Of a stretch of 64,000 nucleotides of DNA, positions 1 to 7,994 are shown piece after piece. A model generated the notes under the pieces. It was given only the letters and a program-made list of their open reading frames with translations, was not told the origin of the DNA and did no database searches. Positions within the stretch are counted from its first letter, which is position 1, and each line of letters opens with the position of its first letter. Origin of the DNA: Donghicola tyrosinivorans (GTDB lineage: Bacteria; Pseudomonadota; Alphaproteobacteria; Rhodobacterales; Rhodobacteraceae); contig NZ_PVTQ01000010.1 in NCBI RefSeq assembly GCF_003003355.1, positions 62,001 through 126,000 on the forward strand, in the 5' to 3' direction. The position numbers and the translations under genes are program-made.

Positions 1-342
1 ATTCCGCTGGTCACGCGGGGGTGCGGCTCGACCAGTATGATCAACGGGATCACAGCCTTTGATCCTGGTGCCAAGATCGGCGTCCACTTTCACAACTGCG
101 AGGAATCCGTGATGATCCTTGAGGGCGAAGCCGTGGCCGAGATCGACGGGCAGCGCCATCACCTGAGAGCAGGCGATACCACCTTTATCCCGCCGAACGT
201 GCCCCACCGCTTTCTGAACGAAAGCGACAAGCTGATGCGGATTTTCTGGATTTACGCGGACATCAGCGCCTCGCGGACGATGGTCGCCACGGGGATCGAG
301 CAGACGATTGATGACGAACATGAAAAGGCCAAGCGCCTATGA
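1..342 (+). CDS. Cupin-domain protein (5' end outside window)
   Basis: A small single-domain cupin. The reading frame is open to the left edge of the window, so the ATG at 37 is probably internal and the true start lies outside. The conserved beta-barrel motifs are visible: motif 1 as HFHNCEESVMILEGE with metal-ligand candidates His, His and Glu, and motif 2 as GDTTFIPPNVPHRF with the final ligand His. Cupins of this kind bind a divalent metal and act as small isomerases, dioxygenases or sensors; the sequence does not say which. Its stop overlaps the start of the following ABM-domain gene (ATGA), and a 2-hydroxyacid dehydrogenase follows, so these three probably form one catabolic operon whose upstream part is unseen. 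Confidence 0.8.
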   Translation: MPLVTRGCGSTSMINGITAFDPGAKIGVHFHNCEESVMILEGEAVAEIDGQRHHLRAGDTTFIPPNVPHRFLNESDKLMRIFWIYADISASRTMVATGIEQTIDDEHEKAKRL

Positions 343-629
343 TCACCGAAATCGCCACGTTGAAGATTGATCCCGATCTGGCGCAGCGGTTCGAAGAGAC
401 CGTGCTGGCCGCACGGCCCCATTTTCTGGCCGCACCGGATTGTCTGTCCTTCCGGTTGGATCGGGTTGTTGAAGAGGCAGGCACTTACCTGCTGATCGTC
501 GGCTGGACCTCGGTCGCGGCGCATATGGAGGACTTTCGCCAGACCGAAGGCTTTCAGCGCTGGCGGGAACTGGCGGGGCCGTTCTTTACCGCGCCGCCGC
601 AGGTGATCCATAGCGCCAAGGTCATCTGA
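339..629 (+). CDS. ABM-family (antibiotic biosynthesis monooxygenase-like) small protein
   Basis: A 96-residue protein with the alpha-beta barrel pattern of the ABM/YgiN superfamily: an N-terminal strand (TEIATLKIDPDL), a central segment rich in Phe, Arg and Tyr, and the C-terminal stretch around FQRWRELAGPFF typical of these dimeric domains. Family members include quinol monooxygenases and haem-degrading enzymes, but many are of unknown activity. No signal peptide is visible, so it is cytoplasmic. It is translationally coupled by a 4-base overlap to the cupin gene before it and lies 80 bases before the hydroxyacid dehydrogenase, which suggests a shared small-molecule oxidation route. Confidence 0.75.
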   Translation: MITEIATLKIDPDLAQRFEETVLAARPHFLAAPDCLSFRLDRVVEEAGTYLLIVGWTSVAAHMEDFRQTEGFQRWRELAGPFFTAPPQVIHSAKVI

Positions 630-709
630 CCTTTCGGGCGTGTGGACAGGGCTTGCCGCGCCTTGATGGATCGGCAAAGTGGGCGCAAGGGATTGGAAGG
701 GGAGCGGGA

Positions 710-1666
710 ATGCTGAAGATTGCAGTGCTTGATGACTATGCGGGTGTGGCGCTGGACTGTGCCGATTGGGACAGTCTGGGGGGCGACATTACGGTCTTTA
801 CCGCGCCCATTCCCGCCGCCGATTTGCTGGACACCCTGCAAGGGTTCGATGTGATCTGCCTGATGCGCGAACGCACGCCTTTTCCGGCCGATCTGATCAA
901 CGGGCTGCCCGATTTGCGGCTGATCGTAACCACGGGTCCGCGTAACCTGTCCATTGACGTTGCGGCGGCCCATGCGCGGGGGGTGACCGTCTGCGGGACG
1001 CGTTCGCGCAAGACCACCACGTCAGAGCTGACCATGACCCTGATGTTGGCCCTGTCGCGCAAGCTTCTGGCAGAGGCGCGTTCTTTGGCAGAGGGCGGCT
1101 GGCAAAGCGCCATCGGGCGCGATCTGGCAGGCCTGCGCCTTGGGCTGATCGGGCTGGGAAATATCGGCGGGCAGATGGCCAAACTGGGCGCGGCCTTTGG
1201 CATGTCGGTCACCGCATGGTCGCCAAACCTGACCGAAGAACGCGCGGCAGAGGCTGGCGTGGGTTTTGCCCCCTCGGCGGCAGTGCTGGCGGCATCTTCG
1301 GACGTCCTTAGCGTTCATATGGTGCTGTCCGAGCGCAGCCGCATGTTGATCGGGGCCGAGGTCTTTGCCGCCTTGCCCGAAGGCGCGATCTTTTTGAACA
1401 CCTCCCGCGCGGGGCTGGTGGATCGGGACGCTTTGTGGACCGGTATGCGCCAAGGCCACCCTTGGGCCGCGGGCATCGATGTTTTTGAGGACGAACCGCT
1501 GCCCGCAACTGACCCTTGGCGCGCGGCAGCGCAGGAATTCGGCGACCGGCTGCTGCTGACGCCTCATTTGGGCTATACGACCCAAGCGACGTGGGACCTG
1601 TTCTATCAGGATACCGTCGCCGCCATCGCCGCCTTTCAGGCTGGATCGCCCATCAGGGAACTTTGA
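710..1666 (+). CDS. D-2-hydroxyacid dehydrogenase family protein
   Basis: A 318-residue NAD(P)-dependent D-isomer-specific 2-hydroxyacid dehydrogenase. Visible landmarks are the Rossmann motif GLIGLGNIGGQMA near residue 160, the catalytic Arg in LNTSRAGLVD, the Glu in DVFEDEPLP and the catalytic His in LTPHLGY near the C-terminus. The frame stays open 19 codons upstream, but the ATG at 710 is preferred because a purine-rich GGAAGGGGAGCGGGA site precedes it and the protein then begins directly with the family fold (MLKIAVLDDY). It reduces a 2-keto acid or oxidises a D-2-hydroxy acid; the substrate is not evident. It is the last gene of the cupin and ABM group. Confidence 0.88.
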   Translation: MLKIAVLDDYAGVALDCADWDSLGGDITVFTAPIPAADLLDTLQGFDVICLMRERTPFPADLINGLPDLRLIVTTGPRNLSIDVAAAHARGVTVCGTRSRKTTTSELTMTLMLALSRKLLAEARSLAEGGWQSAIGRDLAGLRLGLIGLGNIGGQMAKLGAAFGMSVTAWSPNLTEERAAEAGVGFAPSAAVLAASSDVLSVHMVLSERSRMLIGAEVFAALPEGAIFLNTSRAGLVDRDALWTGMRQGHPWAAGIDVFEDEPLPATDPWRAAAQEFGDRLLLTPHLGYTTQATWDLFYQDTVAAIAAFQAGSPIREL

Positions 1667-1788
1667 CCGGCACTTCCTCTTGCGGGTGGGCGGATGGTCT
1701 CCGATATCAAGGGGGAATGGCGGGCGATAGACGCCCGCTCTGCGCCCCTTTACCCTGCGGCTCATGTTGAAAGCGTGTTCGGACCCCT

Positions 1789-2637
1789 ATGCCAGTCAGC
1801 CCCCTCTCAGACATCGACACGGCAGGCGTCGGCCATAGCCCCGCCGAGATCGAGCGGTTCGTCGGGCGTCATTTCGGCCTTTTGGGCAGTTTGCGGCTGC
1901 ACAGGGCGGCCGTCGGGTTGGACCTGTTGCGGGCACCGGTGAACGTCATGCTCTCGCCCCTGCTGTTCATCACCCGCGTGTTGGCGTGGGTCTGTCGCAA
2001 GATCGGGCTGCGCGGTGTGGCCCAGTGGCTACTTGGGCGGCGTCTGCTGCTGCGCACGGCTGTTGCAGCAAAGGTCGAAGGGGTGATCCTGTCCGAGCTG
2101 ATCAACACGCCTTTGCCCGCCGATGATCCCGTTGCCATGCGGCGCATCCAAGCGGCGCTGACCGAATATTCCGGCACTCGCACAGCTATGGCCGAGTTCA
2201 CGACAGCCCTTGTGATGTTGGTGGTGGGCGCGGTGTTCTTTCACGCGGCCACGCCGGGGGCGATCTCGATGGCGCCGGGAATTGCCTCGGAAATCGCCCG
2301 AAACAGCGCGATTGCGGGCTTTCCTTTGGGCGTGACCCTTGGGGCAGGGTGGTACGGGATGTTCCCCGTTGGCCCCTCGGCAGGGTTAATGAGCGTGACG
2401 ATCATGGGGCTGATCATCATTGGCTCGGTCATCGCCACCTTCGCGGGGGTGCTGGCCGATCCGGTGCAGACGCAGATCGGGATGCATCAAAGGCGTCTGA
2501 CGCGCCTATTGCACACCATCGAGGCCGAGCTGGGACGCCAGCCCGAACGCCCATTCGTTGCGCGGGAACATTTTCTGGCGCGGGTCTTTGATCTTTGGGA
2601 CATGGCTGCCTCTTTACTAAGGGTTTTCAAGGGCTAA
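1789..2637 (+). CDS. Membrane protein of unknown function (possibly DUF6635-like)
   Basis: A 282-residue protein that I do not recognise firmly; it may belong to the alphaproteobacterial DUF6635 group. The N-terminal half is rich in Leu and Arg and contains a likely membrane-associated helix (VNVMLSPLLFITRVLAWVC). The C-terminal half carries clear transmembrane segments (ALVMLVVGAVFFHAA, and VTIMGLIIIGSVIATFAGVL), then a soluble tail with Arg and His. No catalytic motif is seen. It stands alone: 120 bases separate it from the dehydrogenase before it, and a hairpin and a new promoter region separate it from the hydrolase after it. No strong ribosome-binding site precedes ATG 1789, so the start is uncertain. 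Confidence 0.6.
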   Translation: MPVSPLSDIDTAGVGHSPAEIERFVGRHFGLLGSLRLHRAAVGLDLLRAPVNVMLSPLLFITRVLAWVCRKIGLRGVAQWLLGRRLLLRTAVAAKVEGVILSELINTPLPADDPVAMRRIQAALTEYSGTRTAMAEFTTALVMLVVGAVFFHAATPGAISMAPGIASEIARNSAIAGFPLGVTLGAGWYGMFPVGPSAGLMSVTIMGLIIIGSVIATFAGVLADPVQTQIGMHQRRLTRLLHTIEAELGRQPERPFVAREHFLARVFDLWDMAASLLRVFKG

Positions 2638-2682
2638 CTGTCCCTTAACCGGCGTATCGATCACGACTTTGTGGCCGCCCGC

Positions 2683-2712
2683 CCCATGCCGTGCCGCTTT
2701 CGCGGGCATGGG
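2683..2712. terminator. Hairpin between membrane-protein and hydrolase genes
   Basis: An 8-bp perfect stem CCCATGCC/GGCATGGG (2683-2690 and 2705-2712) with a 14-base loop lies 45 bases after the stop of the membrane-protein gene. No T-tract follows, so its role as a terminator is only likely from its position. Confidence 0.35.
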
Positions 2713-2764
2713 AAACATGGTCTATCTGTCCCATGCAAAATTGTAAGTTACCAAAGGCCCGCTG

Positions 2765-3820
2765 ATGAACCGTAGAAATCTGTTGCGCTCGGCAGGGGCG
2801 CTGGTGGGGATCACCGCTGCGGGCGGTGCAGGCTATGCGGCGCATGAGGGCGGGAACCGCTATTACAACGGCCCTGTGTCGGATCATTTCGACGGGGTGC
2901 GGTTCTTTAATCCGGACGGTGCGGCGCCCAAGGGCTTTGGCGATCTGTGGAAATGGCGCCGAGAGGGCGAACGGCAAGTATGGCCCGAGAATATTCCGCT
3001 GAGCGCCACGGCCAAGCCTGCGGCGCGGGTTGATGATCTGACGATCACAATGGTGGGCCACGCCACAATGCTGATCCAGATGGACGGGCTGAATATCCTG
3101 ACCGATCCGGTCTGGTCCGAGCGTGCCTCGCCCGTGTCGTTCGCGGGGCCAAAGCGGGTGATCGCGCCCGGCATCGCGTTCGAGGATCTGCCGCCCATCG
3201 ATCTGGTTCTGCTGTCCCACTGTCACTACGACCACATGAATTTGCAGACCCTGACGCGGCTGCAGCAGACCCATGATCCGCTGGTGATCACGCCTTTGGG
3301 GAATGACACGATTATCAAAGGCACCGGCCTGAAGACCCAAGTGATGGACTGGGGGCAATCGGCCAGCTTCAAGCATACCTCGGTTCATTGCCTGCCCTGC
3401 CACCATTGGGGCGCGCGGGGGGTGAAGGATCGGTCGATGGCGCTGTGGGCCAGCTTTGTGCTGACCTCGCCCAAAGGGGCGGTGATGTTCATCGGGGACA
3501 CGGGCTTTGACAAGGGGCGGCCCTATCAAGGGCTGGCGTCCTTGGGGCCGATCCGTATGGCGCTGCTGCCGATCGGTGCCTATGCGCCCGAATGGTTTAT
3601 GGCCGATCAGCACCAGAACCCCGCGCAGGCGGTTGAGGGGTTTCGCATCATGGGCGCTCGCTATGCGGTGGGACACCACTGGGGTACGATCCAGCTGACC
3701 GATGAGGGGCGTAACGATCCGGCTATCGCCTTGCATCAGGCATTAGAGGCGCAAGGCGTTGAGGCGACACGCTTTCGCCCCCTGCAGGCCAGCGATGTCT
3801 GGAAGGTTCCGCCGATCTAG
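2765..3820 (+). CDS. Tat-exported MBL-fold metallo-hydrolase (NAPE-PLD/UlaG-like)
   Basis: A 351-residue metallo-beta-lactamase-fold hydrolase. The zinc motif is present as LSHCHYDH (His152, His154, Asp156, His157), followed by a conserved His in HCLPCHHWGARG, an Asp in FIGDTGF and a final His in VGHHWGT. The TDPVWSERASPVSF and GPKRVI segments are typical of the NAPE-PLD-like branch of the family, which in bacteria includes phosphodiesterase-like and lactonase-like enzymes. The N-terminus MNRRNLLRSAGALVG is a twin-arginine signal followed by a hydrophobic stretch, so export to the periplasm is likely. The gene is monocistronic. Its substrate cannot be read from the sequence. Confidence 0.85.
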   Translation: MNRRNLLRSAGALVGITAAGGAGYAAHEGGNRYYNGPVSDHFDGVRFFNPDGAAPKGFGDLWKWRREGERQVWPENIPLSATAKPAARVDDLTITMVGHATMLIQMDGLNILTDPVWSERASPVSFAGPKRVIAPGIAFEDLPPIDLVLLSHCHYDHMNLQTLTRLQQTHDPLVITPLGNDTIIKGTGLKTQVMDWGQSASFKHTSVHCLPCHHWGARGVKDRSMALWASFVLTSPKGAVMFIGDTGFDKGRPYQGLASLGPIRMALLPIGAYAPEWFMADQHQNPAQAVEGFRIMGARYAVGHHWGTIQLTDEGRNDPAIALHQALEAQGVEATRFRPLQASDVWKVPPI

Positions 3821-3912
3821 GCCTTTGCGCCTGAAACCCGCTTGAAACCAGCGCTGCAACCCTCATCTTTGTTAGAGCATTTGTTTCAAATTTATTGATC
3901 GGGAGGGGCCTC

Positions 3913-5043
3913 ATGGGGTTCAACAGGCGGCAGTTTCTTGGCGGAGTGATGATCTCGGGGTTGGCGGCCTGCGCGGGTGCGCCCGCCTATCGCGGCCCCT
4001 CTGGCGGCGCAGCGCCTGATGGCATGCGTCCCGTGCCGAACGGGGCCTATGATGCGTGGATGAACAGCTTTCGCACCCGCGCCGAGGGGGCAGGTTATTC
4101 GCGCGGCTTTCTGAACAATGCCTTCCGTGGCACCGGCTATCTGCCCGGTGTGGTCGAGCGTGACCGCAACCAGACCGAATTCAGCCGCGCGCTTGAGGAC
4201 TACCTGTCCATCGCCGCCTCGGACGAGCGGATCACCAAGGGCCGTGCGGCCTTTGCCCGCCATCGCGGCACCCTTATGGCGCTGGAGAACAAATACGGCG
4301 TGGACGCGCAGATCATCGCGGCGATCTGGGGTCTGGAAAGCTATTACGGTGAGCGGCGCGGCGATATTCCGGTGCTGTCGGCCACCACCACGCTGGCCTT
4401 TGACGGGCGCCGTGGGTCGATGTTCGAAAAGCAGACCATGGCCGCCCTGCGCATCCTGCAAGAGGGCCATATCAGCCCCGACCGCTTTACGGGCAGTTGG
4501 GCGGGCGCGATGGGCCATACCCAGTTCATGCCAACCTCGTTCCAAGCCTTCGCGGTGGATTTCACCGGCGACGGGCGGGCGGATATCTGGTCGGACGATC
4601 CCACGGATGCACTGGCCTCAACCGCGGCCTATCTGGCGCGGAACGGCTGGCAGCGCGGCCAGCGCTGGGGGTCCGAGGCCGTAGCCGGTGGCGGTAACCT
4701 GCAACCGCAGGCGGGCGGGCCATCCTTCAACACCACGGCCAATTTCCGCGTGATCAAACGCTATAACAACTCGGATTCCTACGCCCTTGGCGTGGGCCAT
4801 CTGAGCGACCGGATCATGGGCGGCGGGCCTTTGCGCGGCAGCTTCCCGCCCGATGTCTACGGGCTGACAAAGGCGGACCGGATCGCCCTGCAACGGGGCC
4901 TGAATGCGCGGGGCTTTGATGCAGGCACGCCCGATGGGGTATTGGGCGGCCAAACCCGCAGCGCGATTGAGGCATACCAGCGCCGCACGGGGTTGCCGGT
5001 GACGGGAACGCCCTCGGTCGATCTGCTGCGGATGCTGACCTGA
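3913..5043 (+). CDS. Lytic murein transglycosylase with peptidoglycan-binding domain
   Basis: A 376-residue MltB-type (SLT_2) lytic transglycosylase. The catalytic-domain motif AAIWGLESYYGE contains the likely catalytic Glu near residue 140, and GAMGHTQFMPTSFQ is the conserved substrate-groove motif. Residues 310-376 form a PG_binding_1 domain (DRIALQRGLNARGFDAG and TRSAIEAYQRRTGLP). It cleaves peptidoglycan glycan strands to 1,6-anhydro products in the periplasm. The start at ATG 3913 follows GGGAGGGG; an upstream in-frame TTG is less likely. The N-terminus NRRQFLGG plus the lipobox LAAC suggests a Tat-exported lipoprotein anchored in a membrane. The gene converges on the alpha-hydroxyacid oxidase gene with only 7 bases between stops. 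Confidence 0.92.
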   Translation: MGFNRRQFLGGVMISGLAACAGAPAYRGPSGGAAPDGMRPVPNGAYDAWMNSFRTRAEGAGYSRGFLNNAFRGTGYLPGVVERDRNQTEFSRALEDYLSIAASDERITKGRAAFARHRGTLMALENKYGVDAQIIAAIWGLESYYGERRGDIPVLSATTTLAFDGRRGSMFEKQTMAALRILQEGHISPDRFTGSWAGAMGHTQFMPTSFQAFAVDFTGDGRADIWSDDPTDALASTAAYLARNGWQRGQRWGSEAVAGGGNLQPQAGGPSFNTTANFRVIKRYNNSDSYALGVGHLSDRIMGGGPLRGSFPPDVYGLTKADRIALQRGLNARGFDAGTPDGVLGGQTRSAIEAYQRRTGLPVTGTPSVDLLRMLT

Positions 5044-5050
5044 TCGCTGT

Positions 5051-6202
5051 TCAGCGCGGCGGCATAGGGTCCATAAAGGCCTGCCCACGACAGTCGGCTA
5101 GGGTCTTGAACCCAAGCTGACCCATGTTGGATTCCATGTCCTTGCGCAGGATGTCGATCAGGTGGGCCGGCCCCTCGGCCCCCAAGGCACCCAAAGCGTA
5201 GTGGAAAGCACGCCCGAACATCACAAAGTCCGCCCCCAATGCGATGGCCCGCAGAATGTCCAAGCCGCCTTCAAAGCCACTGTCGATGATGACGGGACAA
5301 CTGACGGCCTGACGGATGGGGGGCAGACACTCGATACTCGATAGGGTGCCGTCAAACTGGCGTCCCGCGTGGTTCGAGACCCAGATCGCGTCCACGCCCA
5401 TACTCTCCAACCGCGCGGCGTCTTCGGGCCGTAGCACGCCTTTGACCACGAACGGCCCGTCCCATGCATCGCGCAGCCACTGCACATAGTCCCAATCGGG
5501 CGAGGTGCGCAGCAGATAGCCCACATGAGCCGTCGGGTTTCGGGCGATCACGTTTTCGGTGTAGCGGTCCAGCGTCTTCATATGGGGCAGTTTGCGGAAC
5601 GCCATCTGCCGCGCCCACGTGGGCCGCATCGCCACCTGCGCCACCAGACGGGGCGTGATACGGGGCGGCTGCACAAGGCCCGAGCGCACCTGCCGCTCGC
5701 GCCGGCTGGCCACGGGAACATCGACGGTCAAAACAAGGGTGGTAAAGCCGCTGGCCTTGGCGCGGTCCAGCATATCCTGCCGGATTTCCGGATCGCGGGG
5801 CGGATACATCTGGAACCATCCGTTGCCGTCCAGATGGGGGCCGACCTCTTCGGGCGTCTTGGTCGCCACGGTCGATATCCCATAAGGCAGCCCCGCCTTG
5901 GTCGCCGCCTGCGCGAGAAGCCGTTCCGCATCGGGCCACATCAGGCCCGACATGCCCACGGGGGCGATGCCAACGGGAATGTCATAGGTGCGGCCAAGCA
6001 TGGTAGTGCCGAGATCCGCTTTGAATTCGCCATGCAGGACCGAAGGCATGAACATCACCCGATCCAGCATGGTCCGGTTCCGGCGCAACGTGGCCTCGGT
6101 GCCGGTGCCGCTGTCCAGATATTCCCACACGAACTTGGGGATGCGCTTGCGGGCGCGGGCGCGTAGATCCGCGATGGCGGGATATCGGCTGTGCAGGTCC
6201 AT
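5051..6202 (-). CDS. lldD: FMN-dependent alpha-hydroxyacid oxidase/L-lactate dehydrogenase
   Basis: A 383-residue flavoprotein of the LldD/glycolate-oxidase family, matching the usual length. Family landmarks include the N-terminal DLRARARKRIPKFVWEYLD, the FMN-contact segment VGIAPVGMSGLMWPDAE, the catalytic motif VSNHAGRQFDG with the active-site His and Arg, and the FMN phosphate site IIDSGFEGGLDILRAIALG. It oxidises L-lactate or a related L-2-hydroxy acid to the keto acid, usually at the inner face of the cytoplasmic membrane. I place the start at 6202; the extra upstream codons seem to be read-through of non-conserved sequence. It lies 115 bases downstream of the GlpD-like gene on the same strand and may be co-transcribed. 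The exact substrate is not certain. Confidence 0.87.
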   Translation of the reverse strand: MDLHSRYPAIADLRARARKRIPKFVWEYLDSGTGTEATLRRNRTMLDRVMFMPSVLHGEFKADLGTTMLGRTYDIPVGIAPVGMSGLMWPDAERLLAQAATKAGLPYGISTVATKTPEEVGPHLDGNGWFQMYPPRDPEIRQDMLDRAKASGFTTLVLTVDVPVASRRERQVRSGLVQPPRITPRLVAQVAMRPTWARQMAFRKLPHMKTLDRYTENVIARNPTAHVGYLLRTSPDWDYVQWLRDAWDGPFVVKGVLRPEDAARLESMGVDAIWVSNHAGRQFDGTLSSIECLPPIRQAVSCPVIIDSGFEGGLDILRAIALGADFVMFGRAFHYALGALGAEGPAHLIDILRKDMESNMGQLGFKTLADCRGQAFMDPMPPR

Positions 6203-6316
6203 GGCGAGAAAGCCTTTGATCGTTGTAGAAAGACGGCGGCCCTTGGCCAGCAATCCAAAGCCCTACGGCTTTGCCGTCAGATTGGTCGAAGACCTTTTCG
6301 GGATCAATGGCTTATA

Positions 6317-7804
6317 TCACTTGGCCGCGGGGGTGCTGGCATAGACACGGGCGGTATCCTCAGCGAACAGGCGCAGTTCATTCAGCCGTTGTGCCTCATT
6401 CCAGCCAAGGGCGGCTGCGGCGATGTGCGAAAGCTCTTCGGCGCGGGCGCGGCCCAGATCGGGGTCCAGCCCGTCCGGCAAGCGCCGCCGGATAAGGTCG
6501 GTCAGATGCACCACATGCTCGGCCTTCAGGCGTTGACCAATGCCGTCATAATCGGGGGGCAGGATGGGGCCTGTTGGCGCGGGGCCGCGACGGCCCAGAT
6601 GCCGCTCAACCGCCCTAGCCGCAAGGCGTCCCGCATGCCGGTGTAACATGATGGTCGAGCCTGTCATCGTCACTAGCCCCGGTGCATCGGGGCTTTGCAC
6701 CGCCCGCACCAGATTGCGCGGCGTCGTCCCGTCGGTCGAGGTCACAGGCCGCACCCCGCACCACGTATGCAGCACATCTGCCCGCGTCAGGCCCAAATCG
6801 GGAAACAGGATGTTAGCCTCAGCAAGGATATAGTCGATCTCTTCATCCAACACGCGGATGGTGTCGGGATCATCGGTCACATGGGTCTCTGTCGGGCCGA
6901 TGAAGTGGTGATCGCGCCACGGGAAAACGTAATAGGGCTCTCCCTTGCTAGAGAATGCCTCAAGCCCCTGACCGCGCCACGCATCTGGCAGCTTGACCAT
7001 GACGTTCACGCCTTTGATCCCCACGATCCGCCGCGCCTGATCGCCCCCCGCGCCGGTCAGCCGGTCTACCCAAGGGCCAGCGGCGTTGATCACCATGTCA
7101 CAGGCGGCATGGACTGGCGCCCTGTCGGGCACTGCTGCATCCTGCAAGGTGACAATCCAGCCGCCGTCCTGCTGCGTGATGCTTGTGACACGGGTATAGG
7201 TGCGCAAAGTCGCCCCGCGCGCCTCGGCATCCAGCGCGGTATCCACGCAGATGCGTTCGGGCCAGGCGTACATATATTCTTCAAACAGCCCGATACTACG
7301 GGGCGCTTTCCCCAGCCCTGCCGCCAATGGGCAGTCCTCCGCCGCCACCTCAGGCGCAACGCGGCGATACGATAAAGGCACCTTCCAGCCGCCAAGCGCC
7401 TCAACCAGACGAAAGCCGATGTCCACCAGCCAAGGCGGATAGCGGTCCCCTTTGCGGAAGGGATAGGCAAAGCGGTGGCGGGTCAGGTGCTGGGGCATCT
7501 GCTGTGCCAGTTCTGCCCGACAGCGCATCACGTCGCGGGTGTACAGCAACCGTTGCAGCATATCGATCGGGTGCAGCACCATCTGCCAAAGCGGGTAGCG
7601 CACCGCCAGATACCCAAGACCAGAATACAGCATCCGGCTGGACCGCGAAGACGTCCCCGCCCCGATATCCCCCCGATCCACCAGCAAGACCTTGAACCCG
7701 CGCCCTGCCAGCTCCCGCGCCGAGGCACACCCCACAGCCCCCGCGCCAACCACCACCACATCCCAGTGGGTCTGGCCAAGGTCATGAAGGACAGGGCGTG
7801 GCAT
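6317..7804 (-). CDS. FAD-dependent oxidoreductase, glycerol-3-phosphate dehydrogenase (GlpD) family
   Basis: A 495-residue DAO/GlpD-family flavoprotein. The FAD-binding dinucleotide motif is VVVVGAGAVGCASARELA near residue 15, followed by LLVDRGDIGAGTSSRSSRM, where the TS-RSS motif is typical of GlpD-like enzymes. The middle INAAGPWVD and the C-terminal GVRPVTSTDG are also characteristic. GlpD oxidises sn-glycerol-3-phosphate at the membrane and passes electrons to quinone, but paralogues act on other polyol phosphates or hydroxy acids. The start MPRPVLHDL at 7804 is preferred over the open extension to 7888. It is divergent from the proline-racemase-family gene and followed by the LldD-like gene. 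No glycerol kinase or glp regulator is near, so the physiological substrate is open. Confidence 0.82.
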   Translation of the reverse strand: MPRPVLHDLGQTHWDVVVVGAGAVGCASARELAGRGFKVLLVDRGDIGAGTSSRSSRMLYSGLGYLAVRYPLWQMVLHPIDMLQRLLYTRDVMRCRAELAQQMPQHLTRHRFAYPFRKGDRYPPWLVDIGFRLVEALGGWKVPLSYRRVAPEVAAEDCPLAAGLGKAPRSIGLFEEYMYAWPERICVDTALDAEARGATLRTYTRVTSITQQDGGWIVTLQDAAVPDRAPVHAACDMVINAAGPWVDRLTGAGGDQARRIVGIKGVNVMVKLPDAWRGQGLEAFSSKGEPYYVFPWRDHHFIGPTETHVTDDPDTIRVLDEEIDYILAEANILFPDLGLTRADVLHTWCGVRPVTSTDGTTPRNLVRAVQSPDAPGLVTMTGSTIMLHRHAGRLAARAVERHLGRRGPAPTGPILPPDYDGIGQRLKAEHVVHLTDLIRRRLPDGLDPDLGRARAEELSHIAAAALGWNEAQRLNELRLFAEDTARVYASTPAAK

Positions 7805-7908
7805 GGGCAAATACCTTGTTTCAAAGGGGTAGCGCGGCACCTCTATCGGGTTCCCAACGCGGCAATAGCCCAAGATTAGGCAGGGCATTTCACCCGTTCA
7901 ACATAAAA

Positions 7909-7945
7909 TGTTCACCTATGTACTTTTTGTTGACATGGATGAACA
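7909..7945. promoter_or_regulatory. Inverted repeat and candidate promoter in divergent spacer
   Basis: Between the divergent GlpD-like and racemase-family genes lie TGTTCA (7909-7914) and TGAACA (7940-7945), a perfect inverted repeat with a 25-base spacer. A further GTTCA half-site lies at 7896-7900. A TTGACA hexamer (7930-7935) inside the repeat could be the -35 box of the rightward gene. This looks like an operator that controls both genes, but the regulator is not encoded next to it. Confidence 0.4.
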
Positions 7946-7994
7946 CTTTGGAAAAGCTGGCTCCAACCCCCGCCGCAGTTGAAGGTGCCCCGCC

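Noticed and set aside
2645-3736. 363-residue minus-strand frame opposite the MBL-fold hydrolase
   Set aside because: The opposite frame has a Tat signal and an intact zinc motif. This one is low-complexity Arg/His/Gln sequence.
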